Source: a virus
IMG/VR virus record: IMGVR_UViG_3300044731_000132
Span: 1 to 23,659 of that record
DNA: 23,659 bases
Reading direction: 5' to 3' (one strand)
The notes under the pieces are model-generated. The model was not told where the DNA came from. It did not search any database and was given only the letters and a program-made list of their open reading frames with translations. Both the position numbers and the translations under genes were made by a program. Positions 15,044-20,825 of this stretch are shown here, one piece after another (the first letter of the stretch is position 1; each line of letters begins with the position of its first letter).

Positions 15044-17175
15044 GCGCCTCTTCCGGTAGCCCTACCGTCCGCTCTGATGTCGATTCTCGGAGAACCTAGC
15101 TGCCATGCACATCCAAGCTGATTGGATTCAACCTTAAAGATCATCTGTCGCCCACGCACACGGACATAAACCTGGCCCGTGAATTGTTCAATCTGCGTGG
15201 TGGATGTACGTACAACCGACGCTGAAGATGAGCCACTATTAGACTGGGGATTGTTGTACCCAGATCCTGAGTTCATCATGGGAATCAGCGTCATGGTAAC
15301 AGCAGGTGAATCAGCAGACGATCCATCAAACGTGATGTCAGGCAATATCCTGTACACATAGCCCAAGCTATGGCCATCCTGAATATCAAACTCAGCTGAC
15401 TCTATGTAAGCATTGATTGGCAGCGCCGTACCAGTCTCATTGTCATCCAGACCGCGCTCATGGTCCACGATGTTGTAGTTGTAAGTCGCAGCCTGTGGGT
15501 ACTGTCTCAGACCCGAATCACTCCACGCTGTACGTGCCATGGTTCCGTAGTACCAGACATTCTCTGCGTAGTTAAACACGACATAGCGATCAATGGTCGT
15601 GGAATTGGCCGAGCAGTAGAACCACCAGACCTCATTGAAACCTTCATTGGTCCCGGCAAAGACTTGGAAGTTCTGGTAACGATTTATATCATTAAAGATA
15701 TATCTGCGTAGGTCACAGTTAAGCGTCTGTACACGCCCGTTGTACAGATAGAACTTATCCACGCCCATCCAGTAAGTCACACCAGAAGCATTAGCCGTGG
15801 CGTTAGGGCCGATGATGGATGTGTTATCCGCAAGGATTTGGGAGCCAAAGACCAGTGGCGGCCCAAGATATTGAATGGAAAAGAGGGCTGAGTCCGTCCA
15901 TGCAAGGATCTCTTGGCGGGTCTGCTGAACCGTGATGATCTGCGAACCATGGGATAGCCTGATTGATCCTGCGGTATTGGTCGATGACGGAAGCCAATCC
16001 ACCAAGGATTCCTGGTCACACCAGCGAATAAGCATAGGATCAGCCACGGTACTTCCGATGTCATTGCATCCAAAGACCATGAGATACCGTAAGGCATCAG
16101 AGATGATTAGTGAGTACTGGTACTTTGGTACATCCTCAAGAACCATGGAATGCGTACCTGACTGAGTACCGGTTGTCGTGATCACCGAACCCGTTGGCGT
16201 GGAAGAAAGGTTTGCCGACAGCCCAGATACATTACGCAAGTAGTACGTTGTGCCTACAGATAGGCCCGTTGGAAGCGCCCCAGTCGTTGTAAACGATACA
16301 GAAGTACCCTCTGCAAGAACCACACCAAACGTGACAACAGCCGGCGATGCAATCGTAATCGTTACCGTGCCGCCAAGACTGCTAAGTGCTACGCCCCTGC
16401 TCGATATACCGTTGGTTGCATCCCAGTAATAAATACCAGCCGCCCTCGGTCCAAACACAAGGTCTTCGCCCCAGTTACCTGCGTTCCATATCCTAAGCGG
16501 ATCTGTAACCTGTGGCGTAACTCCCCATGAGCCACTGCCCCAAGCACCTGCGCCCCAGCCAATCAGAGGGACCTGAGCAATACCAGGCCCGGTATTGACC
16601 TGAAAAGCGCCAACCGAAGACCCACCACCATTACCAACATCCGAAGCATTGGAAGTAACAGTTGCACCCGTGCTTGGATTCTTGGCAGTAAAGGTAAAGG
16701 TATTTACTGTAGGTACAGAATCTATTTGATACTGCTGATTAAGTACCGCCGCAGTGATGTTTCCACCAAGACTCACCGCCCCTGAGAAGGTGACAAAATC
16801 CCCAGTGATTGCACCGTGGTTAGCCGATGTAACCGTGATGGTCGAGGAGAAGGGGGAGGCAGTAACCGCAGCAAAAGTGACTGATTGGGTTAAACGTATG
16901 GGAGTGATGTCGGAATAAGCACCACCCTGCTCAATGTAATACTTGAGGTTGGTTCCTACGCCAAGAAGGTTAGAATTGGAAAGCGTTACCCAGTTCCACA
17001 AGGATCGGCAGACACCAAGAAATGTGGCCTGTGAGATGCGTAACCAGCCGCCTATCTTTTCAGGCGTGCCTTGGCGGAAACGAACCTTGTCGCTAACATA
17101 CCAGCCCGCTTCATTGGTGTATCTTGTGTTTTCCCGATTGCATCCGGGTTTTGCTATGATTTTCGTCAGCGGCAT
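15040..17175 (-). CDS. Tail nozzle/stabilisation-like protein (P22 gp10 / T7 gp12 type)
   Basis: A 711-residue beta-rich protein. The N-terminus carries the hallmark KPGCNRENTRYTNEAGW followed by DKVRFRQGTPEKIGGW, often annotated as phage stabilisation protein or tail protein. It continues with propeller-like repeats (for example LIISDALRYLMVFGCND, MLIRWCDQESLVDWLP, FNEVWWFYCSANS, FNYAENVWYYGTMARTAW) and ends VRVRGRQMIFKVESNQLG and IDIRADGRATGRGA, as in nozzle-type proteins. Two beta insertions stand out: about 100-185, with an FCCH-like look (ITVTSANHGAITGDFVTFSG), and about 268-345. These may be surface decorations. AGGAA is upstream of the ATG. It should sit at the tail tip through which DNA leaves. 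The convergence with P22 gp10 and T7 gp12 is inferred from fold pattern and context. Confidence 0.82.
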   Translation of the reverse strand: MPLTKIIAKPGCNRENTRYTNEAGWYVSDKVRFRQGTPEKIGGWLRISQATFLGVCRSLWNWVTLSNSNLLGVGTNLKYYIEQGGAYSDITPIRLTQSVTFAAVTASPFSSTITVTSANHGAITGDFVTFSGAVSLGGNITAAVLNQQYQIDSVPTVNTFTFTAKNPSTGATVTSNASDVGNGGGSSVGAFQVNTGPGIAQVPLIGWGAGAWGSGSWGVTPQVTDPLRIWNAGNWGEDLVFGPRAAGIYYWDATNGISSRGVALSSLGGTVTITIASPAVVTFGVVLAEGTSVSFTTTGALPTGLSVGTTYYLRNVSGLSANLSSTPTGSVITTTGTQSGTHSMVLEDVPKYQYSLIISDALRYLMVFGCNDIGSTVADPMLIRWCDQESLVDWLPSSTNTAGSIRLSHGSQIITVQQTRQEILAWTDSALFSIQYLGPPLVFGSQILADNTSIIGPNATANASGVTYWMGVDKFYLYNGRVQTLNCDLRRYIFNDINRYQNFQVFAGTNEGFNEVWWFYCSANSTTIDRYVVFNYAENVWYYGTMARTAWSDSGLRQYPQAATYNYNIVDHERGLDDNETGTALPINAYIESAEFDIQDGHSLGYVYRILPDITFDGSSADSPAVTMTLIPMMNSGSGYNNPQSNSGSSSASVVRTSTTQIEQFTGQVYVRVRGRQMIFKVESNQLGCAWQLGSPRIDIRADGRATGRGA
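17152..17160 (+). promoter_or_regulatory. Candidate extended -10 promoter for the GIY-YIG gene
   Basis: TGCTATGAT fits TGn plus TATAAT with one mismatch. It ends 47 bases before the ATG at 17208, and no convincing -35 hexamer is present, as is usual for extended -10 promoters. It lies inside the start of the oppositely oriented nozzle gene. Because every flanking gene is on the other strand, the endonuclease gene needs its own promoter. Confidence 0.4.
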
Positions 17176-17207
17176 GATAATATTCCTGAACTTATCGGGA
17201 GAACATC

Positions 17208-17897
17208 ATGTATGTTTATATTTGGAAAGATGCAAGTGGGATTCCTTTTTACGTTGGCATGGGTAGTACGCTTGGTAGAACAAATCCTAAATCTAAACGA
17301 CATCGCAACAAAGCATGTCTTGCAAAACTTGAAGAGATCGGAGCTGATTCCGTGATCGTAGAGATTCGTACCGTTGAAAACGCTGATGCCGCTAAACAGC
17401 TTGAGCAAGAATTGATAGCCCAATATCGCCGGATCAAAGATGGCGGGACGCTTACCAATATTTCCAAAGGAGGCGAGTTTCATTTTGCCTCCGATGAAAC
17501 CAAACAAAAAATTGCCGATCTTTGGAAAACCGATGAGTATCGTGAGAACACAATAAGCCAACGAGTAGGCATTAAAAGAAACTTGCCAGAATCAACCAAA
17601 GATGTTTTGCGAGCCAATCTAGTCAATAACGAAGCTATGAAATCTTGGGGTGAACGCAATGGTAAAGACCCTGAGTTTGATGCAAAACGCATAGCCGGGA
17701 TTCGTGCCGCACAAGGCAAAAGGCGTGAAAAGATGTCTGATCCTGTGGCTTTGGCCCAGCGCAAAGAACGTTTAAAAGCTACGATGGCATCGCCTGAATA
17801 TGCTGCTAAACGTGCTGCATACGACACGCCTGAATACCGCGCCAAACTAGCGGCGGCTAAGAAAGCATATTGGGATAAACGAAAAGGCATTATTTAA
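17208..17897 (+). CDS. GIY-YIG endonuclease, probable free-standing homing endonuclease
   Basis: A 229-residue protein whose first 95 residues form a GIY-YIG nuclease domain: MYVYIWKDASGIPFYVGMGS gives the two Tyr motifs (YVY and YVG), followed by basic residues (GRTNPKSKRHRNKA), a helix with the catalytic-type Glu (LEQELIAQYRR), and LTNISKGGE. Residues 95-229 are basic and contain NUMOD3-like helical units (SDETKQKIADLWK, PEYAAKRAAYDTPEYRAKLA), typical DNA-binding tails of such enzymes. It is the only plus-strand gene among about 19.6 kb of minus-strand genes, has GGGAGA upstream of ATG 17208, and its stop overlaps the lysozyme stop by 8 bases. I infer a mobile homing endonuclease without an intron. 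A restriction-like or repair role is less likely given context. Confidence 0.87.
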   Translation: MYVYIWKDASGIPFYVGMGSTLGRTNPKSKRHRNKACLAKLEEIGADSVIVEIRTVENADAAKQLEQELIAQYRRIKDGGTLTNISKGGEFHFASDETKQKIADLWKTDEYRENTISQRVGIKRNLPESTKDVLRANLVNNEAMKSWGERNGKDPEFDAKRIAGIRAAQGKRREKMSDPVALAQRKERLKATMASPEYAAKRAAYDTPEYRAKLAAAKKAYWDKRKGII

Positions 17898-18405
17898 CTA
17901 CCCCCGCGAGATACAGAGCTTTTTCAGCTTTGCGGCGGCGCACCAATCCCGGTAACACTTTGCCGCCACCCATAGTCCACATCATAAACGCTTCTGCCGC
18001 ACCTTCATAGTCGCCGCGATTGTTTTTCATCCTTATCGTAGAACTCTGGTACCGCCCAGGTCCAGCGTTGAAAGCAAAACTGACCACAGCGTCGAAGCTT
18101 GACTGACGGCCAGCAAGATTAGGAGACATTCTAAGTACACTGCGTTCAAAACGGACGAGATCATCCTCAAAAAGGCGATCAATCTCCTCCTGCGACCAAG
18201 CACGATTATCTTGGGCTGCGAGTGGGTAGTCCTTGCGAAGGATGCCGGTATAGCCATCTTTCCTCAATACGGGTAGCTTGATCTGATCTTGGTACAGCAC
18301 ATGGCCGTATCCTATGGTCCACAGGTGAGCAGGGCAAAGATAAGGCCTGAGCTTGCGTCCCTCAAACTGGTGCATCAACTCAATACCCGCTTGCCCTGTC
18401 TTCAC
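17890..18405 (-). CDS. Endolysin, T4-type lysozyme (GH24 muramidase)
   Basis: A phage lysozyme that cleaves the glycan strand of peptidoglycan. The catalytic triad pattern E-x8-C-x5-T is exact: E15, C24 and T30 in EGRKLRPYLCPAHLWTIGYG, with Cys in place of the Asp of T4 lysozyme, a known variant. Later conserved segments are SFAFNAGPGRY and the C-terminal GLVRRRKAEKALYL. The frame extends to TTG 18435, but GTG 18405 is chosen because it overlaps the holin stop (GTGA), has GGAAC upstream, and gives the normal N-terminus MKTGQAGIELM. No signal peptide or signal-anchor is evident, so release depends on the holin. At 171 residues it is of typical length. Confidence 0.92.
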   Translation of the reverse strand: MKTGQAGIELMHQFEGRKLRPYLCPAHLWTIGYGHVLYQDQIKLPVLRKDGYTGILRKDYPLAAQDNRAWSQEEIDRLFEDDLVRFERSVLRMSPNLAGRQSSFDAVVSFAFNAGPGRYQSSTIRMKNNRGDYEGAAEAFMMWTMGGGKVLPGLVRRRKAEKALYLAGVVK

Positions 18406-18905
18406 TTTTTGTTCCAACTTCTCGAACCAAACCAAAACCCTATGATGCCGCCGAGCATTGCCATTTCATCATCACTAAAAATGATCTCCGCGACCTTGAT
18501 GAGATCCTCCATAGATTGCACAAGATGCGGGTGATGCCAAACGTAATAAGCAAGTACCGCATTAACAGCAATCAGTTCAAGGATTAGCAAATAAGTGACA
18601 TTAGGTCTTACGGTACCGATGTAATTGACAACCCACCGGGAGCTTTTCTCCATCACCATCTTGTCATGGTCTAGCGCAGCGACTGTCATTTGCGCGTCAG
18701 TCTGCATGGCAATCTGATCGGTGCGTATCTCTTCCACCCGCTGTTGGGCTATATACCCTTCCTTGGCAAGTGCTAACTCCCTCTCAGACTGCATCCGTGC
18801 AAGCTCAAGCTCATGGGCCTGGTCAGCTTTGTTTTGGAAGTAATCAAGAAGCTTGGGCAGGCCGGAGATCAGTAGCCCGCCAAGGGTTGAAAGTAGTGAC
18901 AACAT
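18402..18905 (-). CDS. Three-TM holin (GTA-holin-like)
   Basis: A 167-residue protein with a hydrophobic N-terminal segment (about 2-20), a long charged helix with coiled-coil character (25-88), a second hydrophobic segment at 103-123 (VTYLLILELIAVNAVLAYYV), and a third at about 148-162 (IIGFWFGSRSW). The SSRWVVNYIGTVRPNVTY motif before the second segment and the closing GFWFGSR motif match the three-TM holins first described in gene transfer agents. It should oligomerise in the inner membrane to let the lysozyme reach the wall. It lies directly before the lysozyme and overlaps it by 4 bases and the next upstream gene by 1 base. Confidence 0.85.
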   Translation of the reverse strand: MLSLLSTLGGLLISGLPKLLDYFQNKADQAHELELARMQSERELALAKEGYIAQQRVEEIRTDQIAMQTDAQMTVAALDHDKMVMEKSSRWVVNYIGTVRPNVTYLLILELIAVNAVLAYYVWHHPHLVQSMEDLIKVAEIIFSDDEMAMLGGIIGFWFGSRSWNKK

Positions 18906-19198
18906 CAGTGATCTCCGTTCCTATTAATCTCTTCCTTGGCTTTACGGGCTTCCCGTTCAATCTTCTCCCCGCGCAGCCGACGGACGGTATCAATCTTTTC
19001 ATCCAACCTAATCAGGTCGTTATCGTGCATCCGCACCCGATCAATCAAAGATATGACCGACTTTTTGGCTGTTGAAAGCACCGGATCTATTTCCTCGGTT
19101 GACCACTTCCAGACGTAATACACCAGATACACAAGCCCACTGACTGCTAGCGTTGGAAAGCCATACTCTTCAATCAGTTTGCCGACGTTGTAGTCCAT
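18905..19198 (-). CDS. One-TM coiled-coil protein of the lysis cassette, paralogue A
   Basis: A 97-residue protein with a single membrane segment at about 13-31 (GFPTLAVSGLVYLVYYVWK) and a charged C-terminal coiled coil (residues 45-92, RVRMHDNDLIRLDEKIDTVR). It is a likely member of the small membrane proteins often found beside three-TM holins in environmental phages. No lipobox or Rz-type periplasmic Pro-rich region is visible, so a classical spanin is not supported. It aligns without gaps with the next gene upstream, making the two a diverged tandem pair. A regulator or subunit of the holin is a reasonable guess. Confidence 0.8.
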   Translation of the reverse strand: MDYNVGKLIEEYGFPTLAVSGLVYLVYYVWKWSTEEIDPVLSTAKKSVISLIDRVRMHDNDLIRLDEKIDTVRRLRGEKIEREARKAKEEINRNGDH

Positions 19199-19479
19199 CA
19201 GTCTTTCCTAATGTCGTCTTTCTCGGCACGGGCAATCCGGTCGTAATCAGGTTCTAACCCAAGCGAATGTGTGACCTTGATGTCTATCCGCTGCAACTGG
19301 GTGTTCATCGTTTCCACCCGCTTTTCTAACTGGGTGATGATGCTGGAAATGGAATTGATGGAGTTTGTAACGCCAGCCAGAATGTACTTAAGCGTCAGGT
19401 AAACAAAATACCCACCAAGACAGGCCGATGCAATAGGCAACCCAACTTGGTGGATAAACATGAACAGATCAAGGCTCAA
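19198..19479 (-). CDS. One-TM coiled-coil protein of the lysis cassette, paralogue B
   Basis: A 93-residue protein with a membrane segment at about 14-34 (LPIASACLGGYFVYLTLKY) and a C-terminal coiled coil (IITQLEKRVETMNTQLQRID). The frame extends to TTG 19494, but TTG 19479 is chosen for its upstream GAGG, its smaller overlap with the previous gene, and because numbering then matches the paralogue A residue for residue. Identical positions include G13, P15, Y24, V26, Y27, K31, R54, V55, L62, R64, D66 and K68. ATG 19461 is a less likely start. The one-base overlap with paralogue A suggests co-translation and a shared complex. Confidence 0.75.
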   Translation of the reverse strand: MSLDLFMFIHQVGLPIASACLGGYFVYLTLKYILAGVTNSINSISSIITQLEKRVETMNTQLQRIDIKVTHSLGLEPDYDRIARAEKDDIRKD

Positions 19480-19621
19480 CCTTCTGTTCCTCAAGCTGGG
19501 CTACAGCCTGTGACTTGATCTTCTCAAACAGTGCTGCGATCTGCTTATAAGGAAGATTCCCTAGCGTATCTAGCACTGTATTGACTTCATCAAGGGTGAG
19601 TTCAAGCTTGAGCGGATTCAT
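19469..19621 (-). CDS. Small conserved phage protein, 50 aa
   Basis: The frame is open upstream, but ATG 19621 is the sensible start: it has GGAAAG upstream and gives MNPLKLELTLDEVNTVLDTL, then GNLPYKQIAALFEKIKSQAV. The short LELTLDEVNTVLDTL helix followed by the LPYKQIAALFEKI helix is a pattern seen in very small phage proteins encoded near tail or lysis genes. It overlaps the upstream gene by 20 bases and the downstream one by 11. Function unknown; possibly a small chaperone or scaffold. Confidence 0.7.
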   Translation of the reverse strand: MNPLKLELTLDEVNTVLDTLGNLPYKQIAALFEKIKSQAVAQLEEQKVEP

Positions 19622-19970
19622 TGACTTTCCACGAAGTGGTCGCTTCATCCCATGAGTACATCTGACCGTCGGTCGGCATCGCAACAGGGGCTTCCCACTG
19701 TGCATCAGCGTTCAGAATCCATGACGCAAAAGGTTTCGGTGCTACGAACGCATCAATGTCAGCACGGTATGTGTAACCAATCCCAGCATAATTCTTTCTG
19801 ATGTTGCCGTTGTAGCTGGTCTGCTTCCATGTGCCGCCGAAAAGACGCTCGCAAAAAGCTGCACCAATGTGTTCTTTCTCCACACCCGATGCGTCAGCGG
19901 TATCTTTGTTATCAATAACGACCACTTGGGTCACAACATTGTTTTCATCAAGCTTCGCGTAGTGAGCCAT
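19602..19970 (-). CDS. Conserved phage tail-module protein, 122 aa
   Basis: The product reads MAHYAKLDENNVVTQVVVID at the start, then EKEHIGAAFCERLFGGTWKQ, TSYNGNIRKNYAGIGYTYRA, and near the end a W-E-A-P-V segment and SWDEATTSWK. This highly conserved layout is widespread in marine and freshwater phages and is usually annotated as tail protein or hypothetical. It appears beta-rich, with Asn/Gly/Tyr-rich loops. It lies between the oxygenase gene and the lysis cassette, one base from the oxygenase stop. Exact structural role is unknown. Confidence 0.82.
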   Translation of the reverse strand: MAHYAKLDENNVVTQVVVIDNKDTADASGVEKEHIGAAFCERLFGGTWKQTSYNGNIRKNYAGIGYTYRADIDAFVAPKPFASWILNADAQWEAPVAMPTDGQMYSWDEATTSWKVNESAQA

Positions 19971-20573
19971 CTAAGCCTCCAGTTTCAGTCCAGTTAAATC
20001 CATTTCCTCGCCAACTGTACCTAGCGGGAAGGTGTTAAAACTCAAGCTAACCCGTACATCCTCACCCTCTACAGTCGGCACCATGTGCGTCAGGCTTGAT
20101 GGGAAAAGAATCAAGCGTCCTGTAATGGCTTCAAACCACCAAGACTCGCTGTTCCATGCGTTCCACTCTGCCGGGGGCAATTTAATCTGCTGCCAACCAT
20201 CCCGATAGAAATAGATCTTGTCGTTAGGGTTGGTCTGAATGTAGAACACGCCTGAGATGAAACTATTTGGATGTGCGTGTTTGTGGTGATACTGCCCCGG
20301 TTCTGAATAATTGACCCAGCTTTGCGTAAGCCTGAGCGTGACATCATGCTTAGGGTTGGTTGTGGCTTTGAAATACTCAGCCACCGAATCTTCCATCCAT
20401 GACCTAAGACTTGTCATCACAGGGCTTTTGAGGACGAAATTATTGACCGAGGTGCGGTTGCCCATATTGGCACGTTGCTCAAGTTCCATGAGGAAAAACT
20501 TCTCTTCCTCGGTTAGCTCACGCCCAAGGTCAAAGAACCCAACGGGTTGTGCAAAGAGTCCGTGCAGGTTCAT
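19971..20573 (-). CDS. Putative 2-oxoglutarate/Fe(II)-dependent oxygenase
   Basis: A 200-residue protein resembling the TIGR02466 / 2OG-FeII_Oxy_5 group. The iron and co-substrate pattern is visible: HHKHAHPNSFISGVFYI at 96-112 holding the proximal His region (H99 or H101), a distal His at 163 (LFPSSLTHMV), and R174 in VRVSLSFN as the likely 2-oxoglutarate-binding Arg. These proteins are common in aquatic phages and are typically found in tail or structural gene neighbourhoods. The substrate is unknown; a tail-fibre residue, or host or viral protein modification, has been supposed. It overlaps the next gene upstream by 4 bases (ATGA). Confidence 0.8.
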   Translation of the reverse strand: MNLHGLFAQPVGFFDLGRELTEEEKFFLMELEQRANMGNRTSVNNFVLKSPVMTSLRSWMEDSVAEYFKATTNPKHDVTLRLTQSWVNYSEPGQYHHKHAHPNSFISGVFYIQTNPNDKIYFYRDGWQQIKLPPAEWNAWNSESWWFEAITGRLILFPSSLTHMVPTVEGEDVRVSLSFNTFPLGTVGEEMDLTGLKLEA

Positions 20574-20821
20574 GCAGCCGCCTTGTTGAACATTTCAACC
20601 CATTCGTTGTGCTGCTTCATCTGCTCTTCGGTATAGATGGTGTTGATGGAGTCCTCAAAGGCTTTGATCTTCTCCATCGTGTCTTGCACTTCTTCCCATG
20701 TTGGACAGGGGCGAGGATCATCCCAGCGTGTGAAATGACTGTTTGAGATTTCCCATTTAGCGCCTGGGCGAAGCATCGCCATCGCCGTGTCTATACCGTA
20801 GAGCTTGTAGATTTTCTTCAT
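20570..20821 (-). CDS. Small tail-module protein, 83 aa
   Basis: ATG 20821 is chosen over the longer open frame because AGGTAAG lies just upstream and the longer version would run into the fibre gene. The product begins MKKIYKLYGIDTAMAMLRPG and holds WDDPRPCPTWEEVQDTMEKI, then a charged helix. The W-D-D-P-x-P-x-P-T-W-E-E block is reminiscent of small proteins encoded beside tail fibre genes, such as tail fibre assembly chaperones or XkdW-like proteins. That link is a weak inference. It begins 4 bases after the glycine-rich fibre stop. Confidence 0.75.
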   Translation of the reverse strand: MKKIYKLYGIDTAMAMLRPGAKWEISNSHFTRWDDPRPCPTWEEVQDTMEKIKAFEDSINTIYTEEQMKQHNEWVEMFNKAAA

Positions 20822-20825
20822 AGGC

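Noticed and set aside
17133-17152. Terminator-like structure (CCCGAT, loop, ATCCGGG, then TTTT) on the plus strand
   Set aside because: It lies within the conserved N-terminal codons of the nozzle gene (Pro-Gly-Cys-Asn-Arg), has a bulge in the stem, and no plus-strand gene ends here.
18905-19479. Spanin pair (Rz/Rz1) in the lysis cassette
   Set aside because: There is no nested second frame, no lipobox and no Pro-rich periplasmic segment; the two proteins are paralogues of each other instead.
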